The notes: a model not told the origin generated them from the sequence alone. A stretch of 64,000 nt of DNA from Baylisascaris procyonis (GCA_037389465.1 JAZARR010000069.1:2227501-2291500); one strand, 5' to 3'. Counted from the stretch's first letter, positions 10,561 to 24,924 are shown. Numbers and translations: made by a program.

Positions 10561-13500
10561 CCTTCTTATTATATTTCTGAGACGGCAGTGACATCGGTCG
10601 TAATCGCAATCATGGGAATGTGACAAAACGAGACGATTTCACAAGCGCATATCCATGAGCACAACTGATTTGACGTAACGTATCCATAAGCAGCAATAAT
10701 TGGATATTTCATTATTGACTCCACATAATACAAAAAATGCGCAAGACTGTCGTTGATATGGCCATTTGTTGCTAACTAGTATGACAGATTAGCCAGTGTG
10801 GTGGAACTCTGAGACTATACAGAAGCTCGGTTTAAAACCCGTTTACTAAATTTGATGATGCAAGCCTACTACTTGCCCAGCATTTTTTTTTTCAAGAGAC
10901 GAACGGCCGCAGTTGCAACAATAAGATGATCTTTTCATAGCAATAAAATGTCCACCGCACACAATAAAAGAGTCGGAAATTGCAAGAGAGAGCAAATAAA
11001 CTTTGCATTATCAACTAAATGCGGTCATATAGTAAACACATCCTAGTTTTCGTCTGCTTCAATCAAGATGCTCGTCGATGACACGCCTTCTCACGCGATT
11101 GGGCAGCAGCACTATGTCGGCACTGCTCGAATCTCGTTGTCGCATTACGCATTGCCAGAAGATATCAGTAGTGGCTCCGGCATCAGTGGCATAAGTTATC
11201 TTTGTGCTGTCTCTCTCTCCAGCCTTCCCGTCGTGATCACTTACTTTTTGTTCCTGCACATTTCCTCATCCATTAAACCTCCCTTTACTTCACAATTCCC
11301 CATCTAGCCATGAACCCGGAAACCGGATAATTGAGCGACTAGAGTATTAAGGACGGGATTGGTGGAACTAGTGTGTGCTGGTCTCATGGACACTCTTGCA
11401 GGTGAAACTATTTGAGCTCATAAATCAAGGTTAAAGAAGTTTAATGTATGACAGCTGAAAGCGACAGGCAAGATTTTCATAGCGCATGGCAAACGAGTGT
11501 GCACATTCAAAATCAGCCGTATGTCGCATTTCACCATTTATAAGCCATTAGGTTCATATCGTTCACAACATTACAAAAAGATGCGAGTTGCAAAGGCATG
11601 AAGGGAAGGGTTCATAACACCCTCAAACTTCCATAAAGACTTATAGTCACGATAAATGCAGAGAGGATCAATCGAGAAGGACTGTGAGCAGGCGCGCGAT
11701 TAGTACGATTCTCATTTTCCTGCTGCCAGCAGTTTCCTGCATCTCCTGTTCGCCAACAAGCTCAACTTTACTCTGACCAGGACAAACAAACTTAGTTTGG
11801 GTTGATTAAAGGCTAAAGTCCACGTCTTCAAAGGCGCAGCGTCTTGGTAAACGTCAAGGCATTTCCAGTCGCGCTGGGCAAACTGTAAAGCGGACAAACT
11901 ATAAGAGAGCTGAACGCCTTTGTGGCAAGCGAACAATGCCATAATGTAGCTGTCCATTAGACAGCGCTCTGGTCGAAATAGCGTAAAGAATCGATCAAGC
12001 GATGCTGATGATTCTGACGAGGACAACGAAGGATATGTGCAATTTCCTCAGTCACGATAGGTTGGAAGGCATCCTGCAAAACTCCAATCGCCATTATGAC
12101 GATAATGCAGATTAAGATGAAAGATGCTTCCAAACCTTTATAACTGAATTAACCGAAGCTGCAAGCAGCGCTGAGTCTCAGAATCGATATAATGCAGACA
12201 CACAGAAAGTCTGAACTTATGCCAACGTTGACTGTCTGGTGAAGGTTGTGTTTCACATCTCCCAATGATGGTGCAAGTTAGGGGCCTCGTAAATCTGATA
12301 TATTCCATGACTCCGATCAGTTTAGGAATGTTTTCAACATTCTTTCGAACAAAAAAAGCTTCTTGTTGGACCGGTTAAGGACGCCAAGAGAACACTGAAG
12401 CCGACTGCACAATTCATAAGGAGCTAGTGATAAAAGACAGCTCTCTTTATACGGAGGAAGCGAGGACTGCTTGTAGCAAACCTTACCCGCGGGAGCAAGA
12501 AGAAACGAAAGTACCACTGGCGACTCGTCTTTCACGTTCTCTCAGGCCAGCGTATTAAGATTTCTTACTGGAAGGAACAACTCAACACGCTTTTTTGGGC
12601 CCATACAGCGCTATGAATGAATGAGCAGAGCGGCATCTTTCACTTGTTTCAAAATACCCAGGTTTTTTAATCCCAGCGGTTGATGTGGTTCATTTGCGGC
12701 AGTAGTGGTTTATTCCAGAAATTCTGAAGCCTTAAGGTAAAGGAAAGCTGTTTTTAAAAAATTTCTTCTTGAAAAAGGGATCTTGAATCTCTAGTTTAAT
12801 TGGCATCTTTCGGTGGCATAATGAGGCAACATATTTTGGTGCTCGTTGACGCCGAGTAACGGATGTTTTTATTCATCTCCATAAGGTTTTTTCTCACTCA
12901 CATTTAGATTCCGATCCGTTGTTGGTCAAGACGGTGATAGAGTAGCCGAAAGCCGAAACCAGCTAACATTGGAATACTCAGGTTCGGCGTCATTCACTAA
13001 TGAAACATATTTGTGGCTTTCTTCCATCTTCTTTAAGGAGTGGCGCCTCACGCATTTGTCTAATTTCTGACGTATGTCTGCGTTTCTGTTCTCATGCTAT
13101 AGCAGATGTGGTTTTCAGTTGCTGGACCCACGTACCACAAGACGTTTCATACCGATACAGCCTGTTTCCCTTTCCCTACTGTTTGTTCATGCTTGGCACG
13201 CCTTGCTGATGAGATCTGATATTAATTTTGATCTTGATGTTTTATCGACAACTAAACACAGCCTGCCTGTGGCAAAATCATGTTCATATACTTCGTATTC
13301 TTGACATTATCTTGACGTTAAAAGCTACCACCGAGCTTTTCGATGCGACGGTATGTGCACAGCTAGGCACAGAATTGCCAAAGTTGTTGTTCTCGCAAAC
13401 TCAGATTCACGAGCCATACTATCGTAATGAAAAGCATAACCATTCCGTTATGAAATTTTCTCTGATGATGTCCTCTTGAGTTGCTCATTTGGTTACCTCC

Positions 13501-16330
13501 AACTTCGCAGCCGCCATATTGGGAAATTGTGGAAACCAACGAACTGTCGCAGTACACGGCTTGCCTGTGTTGACTTGATTATCCAATATTATGCGCATTA
13601 TTCTACTGTTTCGTTCCCGCCTCAGCTGAGCTGCGCATTTGCGCATACAGCACAACAGAAGGTTCTTTCACAGGATAGCCCGATTAATGAACTGCAGGAA
13701 AGTATTCGCAAAGAGATTTTGGTTGTTATTCTTGGTAGTGTGTTTTCCTCACCAATGCATTCCTCGTTTGGAAACATTTCGGCCAACGATGCCATGCTAC
13801 GAGTGCGTTCCACATCAACGCTCCATGTGAAAAAACACAAAAGCTTAATGGCTGGGGAACTCCCTCGTTGTGATAGTAACGGACAAATCGTGTGTTTGCC
13901 TGTCGTGAACACAGTTTTCTGCTTCTTAAACCAAACATCATGCAAGAAATGCAAGTCTGCTTGTTCAACTGTTGTAGTGAAGCGATTGTTCCATGTATAT
14001 CAGTGAAGAACGCTAGAGGTGGGGAAGATAAGCTGAGTCATCTGCAGCCATCTGGGCAAAAATCACTTTCTTCAGATAAACACTCAAACTGTGTCATGAA
14101 ACTATTTTTGTGAATTACGCGGCAAAATGCAAAGAAACATACAATAACCTCTTTAAAAATCATTTTCCTCAACAATAAGTGGAGAAAAGTGAAGAAAACC
14201 GTGAGAAAAAATTGTCTGTGCAGCTCGATTTACGTTGGTTGACTCATATGCAAGTGGATAGGTTAAATTTCGGAAAGGTGCACGTTTTTCAGATCATGGA
14301 GTGGATCTCTTGCAGACACGAGAACAGGAAAGCGTGAAATTTCACCTTGTTATTTTTTTTTTTTAGATCTTTTACTACAGCCAATGATGAGACGCTTGTT
14401 GAAGTGCCCTCAGTGTAACTGGCAGCACCTCCCATCGGTGAGAACTTTCATCAGGGCGAAAAAGACGAACTGAACAGTAACGCCTCTACCACTGACGATG
14501 ACGTCATTTCCTGCTTTCACCATCGAAACTTCACGCTTCAAAACTTCATCTTCGGAGCATGCTCCTCGGAAGAAGTCTGTCATGTCTTGCAATTCCTAAG
14601 TAATAAAGGCAAGCCCCCGTGAATCTTTCCCTGGAGAAATCACCGACGCATTTAACAAAAAAATTATGTCCTTTCATTCTAACACCTTCATTTGTGAATT
14701 ATCAGAACTCATTGCCAACGACTCTTTCTCATCCAAAGCAGAAACCGGCCATGTAGATTACACTGAGTAATTCGGTACGATTATTTACATTATCCATGCA
14801 GGTTAGAAAAACATGATACTCAAATGTTTTACTCAAATGCACTGAACAACCCCTCAACGATCGAAATGTCAGAGAAAAACGCTAGAGAGTTTTCTGCAAG
14901 CCATGAAATCACCACAGTGGTGCGGAAGGTGGTATTCTTCTGCCGCCATTGGTTCTGATTCACGCAAGCGCCATCTCTGGCGATTAGTCCAGAATCTGTG
15001 GAATCTCCTAGTAGCACCTCAAAAATGTGTCGCTCACTTCGAAAACCAGTTTGTAGAATACAAAATTCTATAGCCAGATTCAGAAAGATCACGAATTGAG
15101 CAGACAAATGGCAGCTACAGATTTTGGCAGAATAATATGAGGTGTTTCAAGTGGATTTTCGACTAGAGGCTTTTATTCAATCAGAAAGGAAAAGTGTTGT
15201 CCATTGCCAGACAGTGTAGCCCGGATGTCCGCATTGAGACAATACGCGATCCGAATTCTGGTCATTATGATGATATCGCTTCGGTAGAAGCGCATACTAT
15301 ACGAAATCGATAGAAGCCCATATACGAAAACTACGAAAGCATGAATAACATAGATGCTAAACACTTTAGCAATGACTTTTAGCCTTGCCTTCAGCGTTCC
15401 TGAGTAAAGCACATTTATTTGGCTACCACATAGAAAAGAAAAAAAATGAATCACCGAGAAAGAGATTCTCTCGGACGAGCTAATGCTTTAAAAAATACAG
15501 CATGGAAGAGACTTTTTGACGTAATTTCACGTCTAGAAATTGTTAAAAGATTCAGTGATATTCGTATAAAGTTTTTTCGACGTTGTCCAGCAAAGTTAGA
15601 TCCATACATTCCAACCAGCTAGCCCGCAGAAGGTGAACGCTGAAGAAAGCCAACGACTTCTTCCGGATCCGAAATGAGTATTGCCAGTGTCATAAATGTG
15701 TCTGCTCCCACTAACAGATTCAAATATTTGATCTTTATGCCGTTGTCAACTCTGGTATGATTGATTGATTCGAGTCGACGCTCACAAATTTACATCTATC
15801 CGTTCTTATTTATTCTTACGAATTTTTATATGCCTCCACTCCTTTCTTAATAAAGTGCCTAATTACACTCGAGGTCGAAACAGTATATGCGGAAAAAGCC
15901 TATAGTGCTCCACCTTTCCAAAACAAAAGTATACATTCACATCGTATATACAGTAATTTTCGGCCACTGATGCCTTTCTGGACCACCTTATTTTTCTTTC
16001 TGCACTATCTCGAAACCTTAGAGTTACGTCATATGTGAGAAGAACAGCAACCGCGGACAGTTCATATGCGAGCAATTTGCGCTGCTGTTCTAATAGTGCT
16101 TTAAGCTAGAGATTATCTGTTACATGAACATTTCGAATGCCCGATGAAGGCAGCAATGCGGGAATGCTGGTGCACATTGAAAAAAGAGCAGCAGGACAAG
16201 AGTGTACAGGAAGAAAAAAGAATGAAGGTAGCATGAGATACAGTTTGTTGGCTTTGGACACAATATACATTGAGCATCAAGCTATTTGTATAACTTTATA
16301 AAGTGAGGCAGACGTCAGCAAAGTTTAAAC
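10561..16330. other. Intergenic stretch, no recognisable gene
   Basis: Several open frames of 60-176 codons occur (for example 13476-14006 and 11068-11307, plus strand; 14829-15107 and 15173-15454, minus strand). None shows a domain, a conserved motif or a consistent splice structure that I can defend. Both strands are open at 11059-11307. No RNA gene or mobile element is seen. Confidence 0.5.
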
Positions 16331-16982
16331 GTGTACATGCCTCTTGAATTCATGCTAACCATCGAGCTATTAAGCACCGCAGGAGTGAAAAGATGTCGAT
16401 CTTGTTGGCCGCCACGCAGTTTTCTCGTTATTACTTGTTGCATCTTACTAGAGACTTGTGGCTCCGGAAATGCTTCAAAAGTACCGCTCATCCAAAACCC
16501 AGCAGATCACACCACCTCTGATCAAACTGGAAGAAGCTATCTGAATCTGCTCTCAACCCATTTCGATTATGAAAAAAACAACGAACTCGTCGCCATACCT
16601 GTCACTGATTCCATTCTTTCAGCTACGAACGAGTGAAAACATCCATCAAACCTAACGAAGCAATCTGCGCTAAATTAAAAAAAACGTGAAGTTTTACCTA
16701 GCATGTTATCTGTCGATTTTGCTACTGGAGAGTGCCTTATGCTACAAGCGAAGTGCACTGCTGAACGGCTTGAGTCCTCATGGCTCGAGAACACCCAAAA
16801 AAAAGAAAGATTATTTAGTTTGCGTTCGAGGAAATCGAATTTACTTAGTATGTGCGCGTACTTGTACCGCAGCACTAAAAAACTCAACTGCCGCTGCCCC
16901 GAGATGTTTCAAAATGACTAGAATTGAGGTCCCATCAAATCGATGCCCATATTGCTACATATGCAGTTGTGAAGCAGTTTAA
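16331..16982 (+). other. Two adjacent open frames with secreted-protein features, doubtful
   Basis: The first frame (ATG at 16337, stop at about 16636) has a Cys/Leu hydrophobic patch (SFLVITCCILLE) followed by a polar tail. The second starts after an in-frame boundary at 16686 (GTG codon, not ATG) and reads KFYLACYLSILLLESALC, a signal-peptide-like stretch. A Lys-rich segment follows, then a cysteine-rich end (VCVRG, LVCARTC, RCPYCYICSC), stop at 16982. Known: short secreted Cys-rich proteins are common in parasitic nematodes. Against: there is no ATG for the second frame, no clear splice sites and no family match. It may be chance. Confidence 0.2.
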
Positions 16983-19900
16983 GTGAGACGGAATCAGCGT
17001 CTATAGGTAAAGGGGCTGAGGAATAACGATCGGAATTAAAGTACTGAATGCGTCGAGAATGTCGAAGAAGTAATGCTGGTTTTGCTACATCCTGCTCACT
17101 AACAACGTAAACAAACATCAGATATCATGTTTCAATCCATTGAGGTTGCAAAATACGATGTCACGCAATTGAATTGAGAGATGCTTATTATGATTTCACC
17201 AAGATCAGATAACGGTTGTATAAGTGCGCAAGCAAACAGGGCAACAATGTATATCTCACAATCGGTATAATGATGTGCAATTGTTCATCAATACTTCCTA
17301 CTTTTTGATGTACAGGCTTTTTCACACGCAACAGGAAACAGCCTTGCCATCAGACGAAACCACCATTTGAAACTGTGGATTGCGTCGGAAAGAAACTCTT
17401 TTAACGTTGTTCATCCGCTTCCCCATTCGTTGGTGTGGGTCCAAAGAAAAATTCCAATGTTTACGAGCGGTGCAAATGAATACTGCCGCAAGTGATAGTT
17501 CATCCATGGTCAACAAAAAAACATTCCATTTTCAACGCTATATAAAAGTGCTATATCAGTAGTAGAATCCGAAGTAAAGAACACTTAATTGACTTCATTA
17601 TTATATATTTACTATTCATTCAATCGGGTGCATGGTGCAGCATTCTCACATACAACACATAAATTACTCCAATGCACGATGCGCACCTGAACTCGTTCCA
17701 CTGCACAAACTTGAAGCGTTACATGTGCCCACTGAGAAATGCTCACAAAGTACGTGAAAAGAAACTTAGTTTCGAACAGGGGGTGCTAATTTGTGTCGAT
17801 CAACCATATGCCGAAGGGCATATGGTTGATATGGAAGGCGATAATAGAAGGCGACCAAGTGGAGCTGGGCTGCCCGTAAATAATTGTCTCAAATAGCGCT
17901 ATGCGCGAGAGGGTGTGCGCCCCGAATGAGACGAGCCTAAACAGCGGCCGTAGCGATCGATAACCGGACAAGTAAGGAATATACGATGCGATTTGGGCAC
18001 CGGCAATGCAAGCATTACCAAGCCATACTCCTTGCAAGCAACAAATTGAGGTCATGATGCTGAGTTTCGCCCCCTTCTACTACCATTCCATCCGACGGAA
18101 GGTAACGAAACAATCCAACCAAATGCCCGAAATATGCCACCTATTAAATGCCTTCTTTCTTAGTCCATAAAACTACCTTGCAACTGTCGAACAGGTTCAA
18201 GGGCATTTCCACTAGCAACCAAGCTTAAGCGACTTCACTGAGCTTGCCAAATGTTCAGTTTTTTGTAATATGATCCGTTTGCGAGTTCTTTTCCGATCGT
18301 CACAGCATGCTTTCATGATGGTTCACATATGAGATAGCGGCTGCGAGTAGAACGTTTCACAAGTGCTACTACTAAAGTAAGACCGCGATGCTATTGTCGG
18401 GAATACGATTAGATGAGCGCAACATTTTGATTTGTTGAGCGCTAGTTCAAGCAGAATTATGAAGGCTGTTCGTAATGATTTGTCAGGTACATTACATTAC
18501 CTGACATCGGCCATGCCTCCACAAATACCTTCCGTACCTGTCTAAAATTGACAGGGACACGCCCTTCTAATCACGTCCTCTATTCCCGCTCCCTTCACAA
18601 CCCCTCCACCATCAAACGAGCAAGAGAACAACGAGCGAATTCTGGACCTTCGGAAGCACTTCGAAATGAGGCGCCTAATTAGCGCTGGAAAGGATTGAGC
18701 CATTTGATAACTGCATACGAATATCAGAAAATACAAATAGCATTCGAATGCAAGATGTTCAAAGCATTGCACATCGCTCTTCCCCTTCTGAACCATTCAG
18801 ACGTAAGTTTGAAGGAAAGAAATATAAACTTCTATTTCGCCGCATCAAAACAGAGCTCTCGTTAACAGCAAACTCCACCGTCCGTTGTTGGGCTACATGA
18901 CAGAACTGTTAAACATCTTAATGTCTTGGGCCTCAACAAGTGAATATGATCGACAATTCCGAATGCAGAAGAAAAGGATACACAGACCGAATGTGAGAAC
19001 TCTTTAGAGTGTGTACTGCACTCACACAGATGTCGACCATCGGTATGGATTATGCCGTGTACGGCCATCAAGCGGATGAGGCTCGGATTTCAGTCGAAAG
19101 TATTGATATGCTTGACTGATAAATATCGCTGAACGAAATTACAACTGAAATTTTTGATGTCTTATGACAAGATCGGTTTTAACAGCAGGCTCAATGAAAT
19201 CGTTTCCTTCTCTAAGAGGACAGCTTTTTGTGCAGTATGCAATATGGGCGGTCTAGCGCAAAGTGCTTGTTCTGAATCACACATGTTCTTACCATGAACG
19301 CACGTGAATCATCCACGCTGGCAGGAACCGCATCACGCAAAATGAAACCTATAATTTAAAAAAAAAGCAGCTAATGGAGACATCAATACAGTATATGAGG
19401 GCGCGAGGCTGAGAGAAAGAGCTCATATCACTGAAAAAGTAGTTGAAAATATATGAGATCTCCCACAAAGCTCGAACAGCTCCGAAAGGAATAAACGATA
19501 TTCAGTAGCAATGAACTGAGCAAACCTCGATTTCCTGCAGCAGACATTAGACAGGGAGGAAGGGTCGTTCGGCCACTCGTGGGATCTCATTCCAAGTCAC
19601 TGACTTCTGTGGCTAATCCTATTGCACTGATTGCCTTGCTCACATTTTGGAGACTCTTCATTCCTCCACTTAGCCGTGGTTTCGTGGTGCGAAGAATTTG
19701 CAACTTTTGTTAAACGTTTTCCTCATAAGCGAGGAGTTACTTGCCGAAGTTGTACTTGCATATCTTGCTATTTCAGTTCAAAAGGTCATGAACTTTGGCA
19801 GACGGGGAAGTAATTCTGGCAGAACGTCTATGAAAGCGAACGGTTTAGTTTTACGCTGAAAAGATTTGTGTCTGCACCACAACAAGGCTTGAATTCCAAC

Positions 19901-22900
19901 AACTTTTTCCATTTGCACTCATGCTGCTTAACTGTGGTGGGCAGCAGCGAACGTGTACTAAGCAGGAAATGAACTTCAGCTAGGCGTTATGGTCGGCAAC
20001 TGGCAAAACTCGTAAAGGATTCTAGAAGTTTCAATGCTAATGTTTCAGGTTGTTTGAACAGCAACCAGATGTTCGAGTCAAATTGCATTAAGCTATGTGT
20101 ACCGATGTTGAGCACGGTGTACATCTCGTTAAGAGCTACTTGCGCCACCCATCTTTCCAAAAGAAGCCAGCTGCAGCGCATTTATAAATATGCATATCCG
20201 TTGAGTCTGCCTTTGACACTGTGCTTGATTTTCGCTCTTCAACGTGGCACTGTGGTGGAAAGAAAGGGTGAACGTGAAGATGGAGGGGAAAGGAGATGGA
20301 AGGGAAGGAAGAGGGAAGGAGGAATTCAGATAAATATAGTCCTAAAACCCAATTTTCTCAAAAAATACTTACGCCCACTTTCTTGGTCACGGCACTTCAG
20401 TTTTTTTGTCAGATATTACTCTTGGCACACCTGAAAATTCTTCCCCACGAAATAGCACCATTGCATAAGCCGAAGTGTGTTTAACAACACCACACATATC
20501 GATTTGGCATGTTACGAAGTGCACTGATTTAAAAGTTTTTCACTTGATGACGTTAAAGTACCTCTAAACCTGGAACGCGTAGGCTCGCTGGGAACGGCAA
20601 CAAATTCAAGGACCAGCCCAGAAAAAGAGGTGGAGGGTGCTTATGCAGTCTGGGGCTTGAGGAAGGGACGACCGAATTTAAGTGGTTTTCTGCAAAAAGA
20701 GGCCTCTAAGCGAAGCACTTCAAATGTAATGGAAGCTGAATCTGATTGGAAGGGGGAGGGGAAGAGCGGATAGGTTGTGGAACTTCTCATTCAAAAAGCA
20801 GAATATGCCTCAGGGGAGATGGCACTGAAGAGGAGACTATAAATGAGCGTTCACGGCACTCTAATTGGACGAAAACAATTAAAATGTGATGTCAAAAATG
20901 GTATTTAAAGAGAAAGTACCAAATTTTGCGAAAGTGAATGCTTAAATATGAAATAAAGCAAATGCAACCTCGTATCAGCCATATGCCAAAGCGACCAGAG
21001 AAGGCACAAGTCAGCAGGCATCCCTCGAAATGCAGAAGCGCAAAGAAAAATAGCTGTTCACATTAGTTAAGGCTTTACGCAGCAGCAACGAGGAAAGTAC
21101 TGCATGCGTACACCAATCCTCGTTCGCTTGTTCGTTAATGCGAAACGCGGGATGTTCAAACCCTCCTCACTTGTATTAAATCGAATGTACTAGAAGATCT
21201 CCTACGTATGGAGTCAATAAAACTATTTGGGCAGTTTGATCATAATTTCGACGTTAAATAAGAAAGCATTCGCCTCCAACTAAGGCCACTTCCAATATTG
21301 ACTAAAATCAGCGTCACCATAGAAAGTACTTTTTATATACCTGCAGCAACCGAACCGTCCAGAGGCGCAATGGCAAGCAGAGAGAGATGTGAGTCCGCGA
21401 AATCTATGTAGCAGCGCCTATCACAGAGGGATGCATAAGCTTCTATTAAGAATGCGATCTTCAATCTGTAGCACCGGTTTACATTTGGGTAATATCAATA
21501 TCTCATATTCATTTATGTGCTGAGAATTTTTGTGGATGAAAGAACGCATCGCAAAAAAGCTTGATATAGGCGGCTTTTAGGTGTATTACTTCGTGCTTGT
21601 TCAGCTGCAGTTTCATGTCTTTACTCACATACATCCCAAAACTCGAATCAAACTCAGTTTTCAGTCGATCCATCCTGGATTCACATCTGCATTCATATGA
21701 CGGTGGCTCATGCACTGCCACAAATCTTTTGCCCTGATAGCTCGGTTGATAACTGAGCCCAAACTGCTGCAGAGAAAATTGGTTTGCAAGATCCAAATTT
21801 AAGGACAGCAAAGACCACCCTTTAAAAGATTCTCTGATTACTCTATTGCGCCAATACTTTTACTAGTATATAATTCAGAGTAGGTCACTTGCCCAGCAAT
21901 GTAAGCGACTTCAAACCGATTAGATACATCTTTAAAAACTGGAAGCCTTCAAGACCTGCTATCGGATGATAAGAGAAGCATCTTTGTTGATGATCCGACA
22001 GCCCTTCAAAAGAAGCGGAAAATTTCTAGCAACGCAAGGGGCGATTTCCGTGGTATACAATTATGACAGACAGACCATGCTTCACTCAATAAGAAATTTT
22101 GAAGGCCTCCGGAACCATATGGGCACCTCCATAGGCTCGATGTTACTTCCGCTAACAGGAAGCTTTTAATTCTGAGTGCCGCAATAACAAGATAATGTAG
22201 CAAAACGAAAGAATCACGGACATATTTCAAACTACTCGAACTGCCAGTATATTCCGATTACTTGAGCCAGCATATTCTTTACGAGGACTTGAAATGATAG
22301 ATCATTTGCTCCTGGGGCAAGGCGGCAATTCTAAAAATACTGGCAACATAATGAGCTAGCGTCAAAAGACATAATTTATGAGCAGACGCAATGCACACTG
22401 ATGCAAAATGATATGCTTGACCTAATTTATCAGAAAGATTGAGCCAACTCTTCAACTGCTGGGTTCACTGGCACAGAAAACAACAAATAATTTAAATATA
22501 AATTCATGCTTTGGCAAAATTCTTTGATTCAAAACTCGTACATGTGACAAAGTTCTCCTCGTTGAGAGTCCAAGCGGTGATTCCCTTTTCCGAATAGAAG
22601 CAGAATCATTTGACGAGACTTGCTAAAATAAAATAGAGAGAAGGGCAAAGTTGCGTGATTGTTCGAAGTGGATCGCATTATGTATCACGCCCGAGAAGTC
22701 ACCACTTCAGCACGTCAATAACAGAAAAACCTGCCGTCCTTCTCGTTCATAGGATTAGATCCCGACTCTAACAAATGATTGCAAGTAAAATTTTTTTGCA
22801 GAGTGAATTGCGTTCGTGCTGCTCACTGCTATCTTTTTATTCCTTTTATGCATGCGGTTGTTCTATATAACAAAGCTGCGAAATAGCAGGGTGCTACGCC

Positions 22901-24031
22901 TTGTTATTTATATGTCAGTGAAGTATTGACATGTGTGTTTAAATGACAGGAGTTCAGAGCTCTTTCATTAACCATCGGCAGTCTTCGCAGCGAAACACGT
23001 CAGCGCTAAATAAGACAACACATATGACGCCCTATTTCATCGTTCTCAAAGCGATGCTGCTCAATTTCTTTAATCCCTAGCGTCGTAAAACACTATGTCA
23101 GGCTTCTAGGAATCGAATGTGGGAATTATCGAAACAGACATGCTATTCCATCAACAGTGGCGCATGACAAAGACCAACGGTCAATTCGCTCCCGAATTAC
23201 ACAAACAATACGAATGGAAGCGCCAACTTCAATCCAACTATATGAATCAATATGAACGCGAATGGCGGTTCGCTTGAGTTACAACCGATGTGGTCAGCAA
23301 TGGGCGTGAAGCATAAGGAAACGCAATGGCATCGCCAACGAGCATAACTGTTGCATACTGGCAATTCGACGACGCGACACCTAATCGGCGGTGAAGGCGC
23401 AAATGCGCGTGCACTTTGGACAACTGGACTGGGTATGCTAAGCGAGCACGCAGTTGGTTTTTTCCTGCGCGTCCTGCGGCTATTATTGCCGTGAAGGTCT
23501 GTGTCTCAAATGCGGACCGATGCAGCATCGCATGCTCGAAAAAGCACTTCTCGATCGCTCTCTACGCTGTGCAGGCGCTGCCTTCGACCATTTACGCGCA
23601 CACTGCTGCAGCTTCTAGCTAGCCTCGTCTATATTCAACTAATGCGTGCTGATCGTGACGTTGATTCACTTTCATCGACTCTCTACCACTTTTGGTGTCG
23701 CCGTTGCCGCAATTAGTGACGAAACTTCCGCGCTTCTAACACCGACGCGTACGAGTTGACTTAATGCTGTAGTCAGTCATCGAGTTAGCTCACCATCATA
23801 TCCCACAACTCGCTAGCACTACTGCAAGCCTTCGCGTGAACTGTATAGACTAAGGTATGTTCCGAGCACACTTCATGCTTTCGAAGAATTTTTGTGCGCT
23901 TGACCAAAGTATTTCTGTTGTGTGTAAAAAATCTGTTTGTCTTTGATGGATGTGTTTTAGACGCCACCTTAACTGTGGAAGCACTGAGTGACTAATTCTA
24001 TAGCAGCAGCATTACTGGGCTACATTCCCTT
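16983..24031. other. Intergenic stretch, no recognisable gene
   Basis: This stretch holds a 14-bp perfect hairpin at 17799-17830, a 9-bp one at 18481-18506, a purine-rich GGA tract at about 20270-20325 and a somewhat GC-richer patch at 23240-23760. The minus frame 21509-21811 (100 codons) and the frameless plus stretch near 20530-20780 are open but match nothing I know. Confidence 0.5.
17799..17830. repeat. Perfect hairpin, 14-bp arms, 4-base loop
   Basis: ATCAACCATATGCC, loop GAAG, then GGCATATGGTTGAT. The flanks do not pair. Confidence 0.95.
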
Positions 24032-24507
24032 CTAAAAACTATCATCCACCCCAGTACATAAGCCGAAGCACAGGAAAGAGTGGCTCGAAAAATGATTAGC
24101 TAAATTAAATTTACTCATTGCAATTAATCTCTTGCTAGCCGTGGGAACGTGCACACCGCTTGTCAGTAATGCAGTAACACTGTGGGGTAGCCTGTGCCAA
24201 AGATCGTCCAAGGAAAATGCAGTGACAGCTGCCTTCCAGACCGAAAAATTCATTTAACATAATAAGCTGACCAATATATGAAGACCTAAGCACGCCCGTA
24301 TCATATTCCTTTAAAATAGTATTCTGAGTTCACCGCCATCCTTCCTCCACGGCGTCCTCGTCGCGGGCCTTCGTGATTAAAAATCCCCCATCGCTCGCCC
24401 GGTGGGGACTCGGTGCAACCACTCCCCGCCCGCTGGACCTCCGCGGGAGCCCCGCTGGTCTTTGTCATCTTTGTGGAGGATGTTAAGAGCGCGAATTCTC
24501 CGGTCAC
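24032..24507 (-). other. GC-rich island with possible LINE C-terminal remnant
   Basis: 24332-24480 is about 60% GC, far above its surroundings. The minus strand stays open across it (24507-24301, with GPRRGRRGG near its end). Further along the minus strand, 24253-24032 contains DDLWHRLPHSV and, later, SKRLIAMSKFNLANHF. This resembles the LWNSLP...SV...FK.L tail of non-LTR reverse transcriptases. I rate the resemblance as suggestive only. No functional protein is proposed. Confidence 0.3.
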
Positions 24508-24797
24508 TAACTGAGAAAAAAACCTTCATTAATTCGCAGAACGTGAGGAAACTGCGTGTTGCAGTGTGCTGAAACGGGAAACGCTGAAAAGCAACATGGC
24601 GCACACTTGTCAAGAGAGAAACAAAAGTTTATCGTCGAAGATGATATACAGATAAAATGGATACTGTCAAAAAGCAGGGCGGAAACCCTAATCTGAAATG
24701 GAAGGATGTCTCGAATGAAGAAGAACACTAACACTCGAAGTGTAGCAAGAAGCTCTGCAACACAGCGCTAATGCAGACCCGCTTGTTCCATACGGCG

Positions 24798-24833
24798 CCC
24801 CCCCCCCCCCCCACCCACCCCCCCAAAAAAAAA
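24798..24833. repeat. C-tract followed by A-tract
   Basis: Fifteen C, A, three C, A, seven C, then nine A. The minus strand therefore carries long G-runs separated by single T and can form a G-quadruplex. The site is also prone to slippage and assembly error. Confidence 0.95.
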
Positions 24834-24924
24834 CCTATTGCTACCGTAGTTCTCAGTTTGCTATCTTCTCATATTGCCTTCAGTGTTTGTGGTGTCGAGA
24901 ATATCTCGTCTGCCGGAAAAGTAG

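Noticed and set aside
13476..14006. 176-codon plus-strand open frame
   Set aside because: No domain, overlapping long frames on both strands, and no splice or poly(A) support. Expected length for chance in this much sequence.
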